Shown piece by piece: positions 59,045 through 64,000 of a DNA stretch of 64,000 nucleotides (positions are counted from its first letter, which is position 1; each line of letters begins with the position of its first letter). The notes below the pieces were generated by a model. That model was not told where the DNA came from, made no database searches, and saw nothing but the letters and a program-made list of their open reading frames with translations. The position numbers and the translations under genes were made by a program. Source of the DNA: Pseudisothecium myosuroides (Eukaryota > Streptophyta > Bryopsida > Hypnales > Lembophyllaceae); NCBI GenBank assembly GCA_951799445.1, contig OX637295.1, forward strand, positions 23,746,001 to 23,810,000. The letters are read 5' to 3'.

Positions 59045-59465
59045 TAAATTCAATTCTTCAAGTTGGCAATATTCCATAGGATTTTGCTTTCAAAAAACGC
59101 CAATTGAAATGAAAATCTCCAATTGTGAATGCTCCTTTGCGATGTTGTAATTAATCCATAACCTTTGAAGGATGCAACCCCCCATGACTAAGATAGATAC
59201 CAAAATTTTCCAGGTATTGAACCAATAGGTGCATTCTATGTTTCCACAATCAAGAAAAAAGTCATCCATGAGACACTTTAGGTCCTTAGCATCCTTTCAA
59301 CTCTATAAGTATAGGCCCATGACGATTGTATTTAAGCTATGCATAAATGAAAATATTTATATTTGTTTTTCAAAGATGAAATCACATGTTTGCTATATGT
59401 TGTAAAATTTTCAACCTCTTTGGAAGAATTTGAAATATCATGAATTTCAAAAGAAAAAAATTGAG

Positions 59466-59590
59466 TATCAAGCTAGTAGATGATTTCTTCATTGGAAATC
59501 AGGTGCTCAATCTTCAACATATCTATACCATCTATCAAGTCCCCAAATAGGTCCGAATCCGTAGGTCTACCCATTCTATGCGTCTACCCA
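59466..59590 (-). pseudogene. SKP1-like 3'-end relic (A' copy)
   Basis: TATCAAGCTAGTAGATGATT then ATCAAGTCCCCAAATAGG: the last codons of an S1/S4-type gene, as at 19231. Confidence 0.6.
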
Positions 59591-60149
59591 CACTTATTTT
59601 CAAGGGCTTCAATGAGGGAAGGCATAATTAGGTCTTCCATTAGTTTGATGCTAAATGTGCCTCAAGTTGCGTCTGGTATCTACTTTTGGCTTGTTCTTGT
59701 TCTGCTTTGCACTTCTTCGTTATAGCTTGAAATTTAAAAGAAATGTTTTTCTCATTTCAAAGTTTTGTAGGGAAATAAGCATCAATACTATGAAACCACA
59801 ACCAAATCAACAAGTGTTTTTTACAATCACTTAGCAACGCAATTCGGTCAACTAAGAGTCCTCAATGGATAATATGCATAATAGAGTGCAAAATAGAAAC
59901 AAAAAGGAAACATATACCATAGATAAAGAGCACTAATGGGTGACATACATGGCAATCCAAACATTGTGTTCTTACATATATAGTTGACATTTTCTATGTC
60001 ATATTGGCTACGGCTAGCCCATACTTGAGAGCACATTGTAAACATGCCATTCTCATAAAAATGCAAACATGACTTGCTAAAAGACTAGGATGATCATATA
60101 AATGATATAACTATTTCACGCCCAAGAGACTACCATAATGAATGTCAAG

Positions 60150-61316
60150 CTAATCCATGGTTTCGTCATCAAAAATCACGTCCTCCATCTTCAACGCCTC
60201 CTTGCGGAGATCTATGTCATCCATCAAGTCCTTGAATACGTCCATATCCGTCGGGTCCAACATGCCACATGTTTGTAACACAAGAGTGTTGACCAAACCA
60301 ATATCTATATGCAAGAGAATGATGGCAATTTGTTGATGCATATTGTAGGGATCATAGAGGTTGGCGAGCTCCACATAGAGCATTTGGGCATCCGCGTCAT
60401 ACCGCCAAGGGCTCCATTCTCCATGGTGAAATCTTTGGACCACTTCAATCTTCATCTTGAGTTGAAGCTCCGTTGGCAATGACTGCACAAGGGAAGCTAG
60501 AATTTGGCTCTCCTTTCCAATGGAACGTCCCTCTCCTCTTGCCAAGTCATTGGTGGAGTTGAAAATTTGTTGAATTTCCCCAAATGTCTTCTTGGCAATC
60601 ATCATTGCTACGTTTTGATAGATCACATGAAGCAAGGTCTCAATATGCATGTAGTCGGCCGCCTAGTCATCACACACACAATCAATTTCTTTTTTATGAC
60701 CATGACCGTTGCTCTAAGCCCACAAGGTTCATAAATAGGAAAATAATGTAGATGGAAAACTCAAGCAAGGTGAGTCTTTGTAAAGCACACAATCTTAGCC
60801 AATTCCAAAATGGTTGTGCATGCAAAGAAGAACGTGATCTAGAAGTAGTATGTGCTATCAACTAGAAACAAGAACTAAAAGTGTAGCAATTACATTCATG
60901 CACAAGAGCAATCTCACTAAAGTAGGTCAACACAAAACATATCAAAGAAGGTGAATTCTTGAGAACATGTGAACAAGAAAAATTTGGAAGAGAATTACTC
61001 CTCCAAACGCAAGGTTCACGTTGCAATGTTTACAAGCTAGGAGCTGCAATGTAAACTCAATCCATACCATAAGCAAGTCGTAGAGATTGTCCATATCGAC
61101 CTTCACCGATTTGGCACCCTTCTGGACACAGCACTGGCAGCATTGAAGCACTTGTCCCAAAATGTGGCTCGACACATTTGGCAGTGGGATGGGGCTATCA
61201 ATGCCCACATCCTCCATCACGTTCCTCACAAACTGGGACTGCAATGCCACAACCTCATCCACCTCAAAGATCTCACCACTGGCGCTACTCAACTTCACAA
61301 GGCGCTGCGCAGCCAT
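60150..61316 (-). CDS. SKP1-like protein, chimeric copy S7
   Basis: Predicted 253 residues from exons 61316-61068 and 60662-60150. The body is almost identical to S6 (offset 4903). Its 3' flank is the S3 type (tail relic at 59466, ACTACGAAACC-rich spacer), but its leader and promoter are the S4 type (GGCAAGAACTTTCTCAAAA, GGTTATATAGTC). It thus joins the downstream side of S3 to the upstream side of S4, and the interval between those two genes is absent here. SKP1 fold and extension are as in S6; EVDEVVALQ replaces EVDEDVALQ. Confidence 0.85.
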
Positions 61317-61449
61317 GTTCAACTCAAGGCTCTCGACCTCAAAATGACAGAGTTCAGTAACTATTCTTGAGCTCAGGAACTAACAGCTCCGACTCTCTGA
61401 TGGCAAGAACTTTCTCAAAACTGCGATTAGTCGGAAGGCTTGGGTGTGG

Positions 61450-61530
61450 TTATATAGTCTTGTTTCAATCTGGCCTCGGAAGTAGGGGTTTTGGTACTTG
61501 AAATTCGAGTAGTCTCGAAAGTCAGTTTTG
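61450..61530 (-). promoter_or_regulatory. Promoter of SKP1-like copy S7
   Basis: TATATAA on the minus strand at 61456-61450; the shared box is at 61511-61530. Confidence 0.6.
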
Positions 61531-61562
61531 AGAGTTTTTTGGTTACCAACAATACTAGTTTT

Positions 61563-62319
61563 GTTAAATTGATGAAATCAGCAATAAACACCTCCTGATT
61601 ATGTTGCTTTTCATAGTAATCAAGTTAGTTTTTTTAAGTACTTTAAAAAAAATTTAAACAATTTTTAATTTTTTTTAAAATATAGCCAAGGTATACACCT
61701 TCAAGATGAAGGTCACCACCAGAAGAAAATCATGAGAAAATCTTCTAAGTAGGACAACAAGAAAAGTGCTAAGTCTTAATAGAATAGATACTTCAATGCT
61801 TCAAATAGTAAAAGATAAGAAAATTATGTAAAGAAAATAAAATTTGTCCATTTGTAGCAACTCTATTTAAATGTTCATTCGATAAAAGAACAAAAGTAAT
61901 AATAATAATTATTATTATTATTATTGACATTTTTTGAAATGCAAGTAGAAAGAAGCTCATTTTGTGGACTTCCACATAGTACACATCTAAGTATTTTAGA
62001 AATCCTTTGAATAGTAGCTAATGATCTACTACAAGTCCATTTCTTCCAAATTTCAGCTCAAAATTTATTTTTTTGAATATTACTTTATTTCAAAAAATCC
62101 AAAATTTACCAGTGTGACAATAATTGGGGCTATTTTTGGATGGTAAATTTTTTTTTTTTAATTTCAGAAAAATTAGCCTAGATACACGTATAATAGTCAT
62201 GGGTGCTTTGCCTATGAATTTTGAGTCATTTAAAACCAAGATGTAAAAGTTATGGCCAAAAAACAAATCAGCTAGACGCTTGTGACAAAAAATAGTATAG
62301 GTGTTTCTTACAATCACCC
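61563..62319. mobile_element. GGGTGAATGC-type TIR element (A' copy)
   Basis: Right end TAGGTGTTTCTTACAATCACCC (worn 22-bp TIR); short AAT/ATT run at about 61897-61924. Counterpart of 27246-28023. Confidence 0.5.
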
Positions 62320-62397
62320 AAATATGGTTTAATTCCACAGCTTGGGCGGCATTTCCAAGGTGTGTCTTGATAATTGTAAATTTCTACTAATCTAGTC

Positions 62398-63709
62398 TTA
62401 AATCCTTAGAGTCCCATTGTTCCACAAGAGACAAAATGGATTTTGGATAGGCTTCTATAGTCTCAATTTTCATAATGATTTTTTTTTTAAAATTGGAAAA
62501 TAGAAAATTACATCAAATTTTTGGAAATTTAATTTTTAATTCAATCAATCCCTAAAAAAACCTTACAACCCTAAGACTAAAATGAGGTTTGTTAGGCAAT
62601 ACCAAGAAAATCACAAAATGTCAGAATAAAATTTTCAAAATTTTCATAGAAAATAATCTTGACAACATAGAAAGATTTTGAATTCATTCATTTGGACTAG
62701 TAATGAGAAAGTTATGGACAATCTTGTTTTTTAGGCAATTGAAGCATTTCCTTGAAAAAAATAACTTACATGATTCATTTTTTAATGCGGTTTTTACAAT
62801 TCTTCAAAAAAAATGTTTGTTAGGGTGTAATTCACTTGCTAGAACAATCCAAAAGGTTGGAATTATTGAATTTGAACTGTACAAAAGTGTACTACACAAC
62901 TATTGGTGTATTAGAAAAAAATTCATCCCATTCGATTGTATAAATTGAAAGATTATAACGTTTGAAGCACAAAAAAAAATTATTTCATTCATGTAAAAAA
63001 GGATCAACACACTTCAAGCCCTTTTGGAGTAAAATTTTTGCTCTTAATAAATTTGACTCTTCTTACCATTGCGTTTTTTATTTTGTTAAGTATACTCAAA
63101 CAAAATTTCAGAAGCAAATATAGCATCTAATTTACTCTAATTCACTACAAAGGAGTAAGTGAACTAGCAATACACTAGTCAATTATCGATGATTTTTTGT
63201 GCAATGAATTTTTTAAATTTGAAATCCAAACAATGAAAAGTTAGAGACAAGCATTTGGAATATGTAGGTATTTTTTTTTAAACTTTGACATCACAACTTG
63301 CAAGATAATAGGGACTGAAATTAGAAGAAAACGTTTTTTCTTCAAACGATCCTAACACACCTAACAAAGTATGATTCCTCTTAGAATGTGATTTGTGAAC
63401 TAAAATTTGTTTTTATTTTTGACAATCATGTGCCATATTTTATAATTTACATAAATTCCAAATTTCAGAAGTTGATGAGGTTTTTAGCAAAAGATGCCCT
63501 AAAGATGCCCAACTTGCCCAAATGTTTTTGCGCAGCATAACTTTTAATATAGACACACCATCATAGACAAAATTATATTCCCACTAAGGGGGGACATGTT
63601 CACACCTTGTGTCAAAATTTTGTGAACATCCGATTAAAATTAACTTCCTAGAAACCTACCTGAGATTTCTTGCATATAATGAACAAACACTTGGTCCTTT
63701 AGGGGTTAA
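62398..63709. mobile_element. Two TTAA-type elements fused by deletion
   Basis: Starts TTAAATCCTTAGAGTCCCA (counterpart of 28102). At about 62880 the sequence jumps into the second element (counterpart of about 29301), so roughly 700 bp are missing. The right end TTGGTCCTTTAGGGGTTAA is intact, with TTAA at 63706-63709. Confidence 0.6.
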
Positions 63710-64000
63710 TAATTTTTGGCATCATTGATTCGTACTAAAACTAGAAGCGCTTGCTCAAGAGCAGCTCCGGCAGAGTAATCAAAGCAAATTGTAATTTGAC
63801 AATGACATCTTCACTAGTACAACATGTACTAAATAAATGAAGTTTGGCTTGCTGAATTACACAAGGTCTCAAATTCCACATTCAAGCAAGGGATCATTCG
63901 AAATTGCTTGTTTGCAAGCTAGGCTAGACAAATTAAATCCATGATATGTTCCACAGCAGTGAACACAAAACACGACCAAATATATCGATGACGTGAAGGC
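63710..64000. other. Right edge, no feature seen
   Basis: Unique sequence relative to the rest of the window; no reading frame or RNA gene recognised. Confidence 0.3.

Larger units (their letters stand above)
35831..63470. repeat. Segmental duplication, right unit (A')
   Basis: Direct second copy of the block that begins at base 1. Relative to A it carries extra elements at 36129-37063, 38606-39368, 41906-42126 and 43261-44115, extra sequence at about 37728-38265 and 40520-41388, and a small tandem duplication near 39860-40120. It lacks the element at 6561-6865 and the interval that corresponds to about 21.1-25.8 kb of A. Confidence 0.92.

Noticed and set aside
63755..63785. Inverted resemblance of GCTCCGG...GAGTAATC to PLATZ exon 3
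   Set aside because: Too short and out of register; likely chance.

Overview
The window looks like nuclear DNA of a land plant. It carries PLATZ zinc-binding protein genes (a plant family), SKP1-like genes with the usual plant intron position, GT-AG introns, and very AT-rich spacers packed with non-autonomous terminal-inverted-repeat (TIR) DNA elements. The species cannot be fixed from sequence alone; a bryophyte-type genome is a guess.

The main architecture is a large direct segmental duplication. Unit A runs from the left edge to about 29.9 kb. Unit A' runs from about 35.83 kb to at least 63.5 kb and carries the same features in the same order. Both units hold, left to right: a decayed amino-acid-transporter fragment (340-805 / 37100-37560); an SKP1-like gene on the minus strand (2658-3871 / 42069-44147); a decayed minus-strand reading frame of unknown family (6470-7306 / 46800-47343); a PLATZ gene on the plus strand with a 5'UTR intron (10034-11435 / 50009-51558); an exon-like conserved block (12050-13895 / 52260-54110); and further SKP1-like genes on the minus strand (15004, 19906 and 25795 in A; 55247 and 60150 in A').

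The SKP1-like genes are the most unusual content. Their first half aligns with SKP1 (BTB/POZ fold plus the start of the C-terminal helices), split by one intron at the usual plant ASK position. The canonical acidic tail ending in a Trp-Ala-Phe-Glu motif is missing, and a C-terminal extension of roughly 110-140 residues that I do not recognise takes its place. Six copies read intact. A seventh (42069-44147) is broken by two different CACTA-like elements, one per exon. There is also one promoter-only relic (29906-30800) and two 3'-tail relics.

The spacers are layers of TIR elements. One family, about 0.9 kb, has CCCCTAAAGG-type ends and duplicates the target TTAA; the other unit of the duplication supplies two empty sites that show this directly. 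Others are AAGGTA-ended elements of about 0.3 kb, GGGTGAATGC-ended elements, a TA-flanked mariner-like element, and two CACTA-type elements. Differences between A and A' therefore record what moved or recombined after the duplication: insertions, a chimeric SKP1 gene from unequal exchange, and an in-frame 48-bp repeat in the PLATZ gene (one copy in A, four in A').
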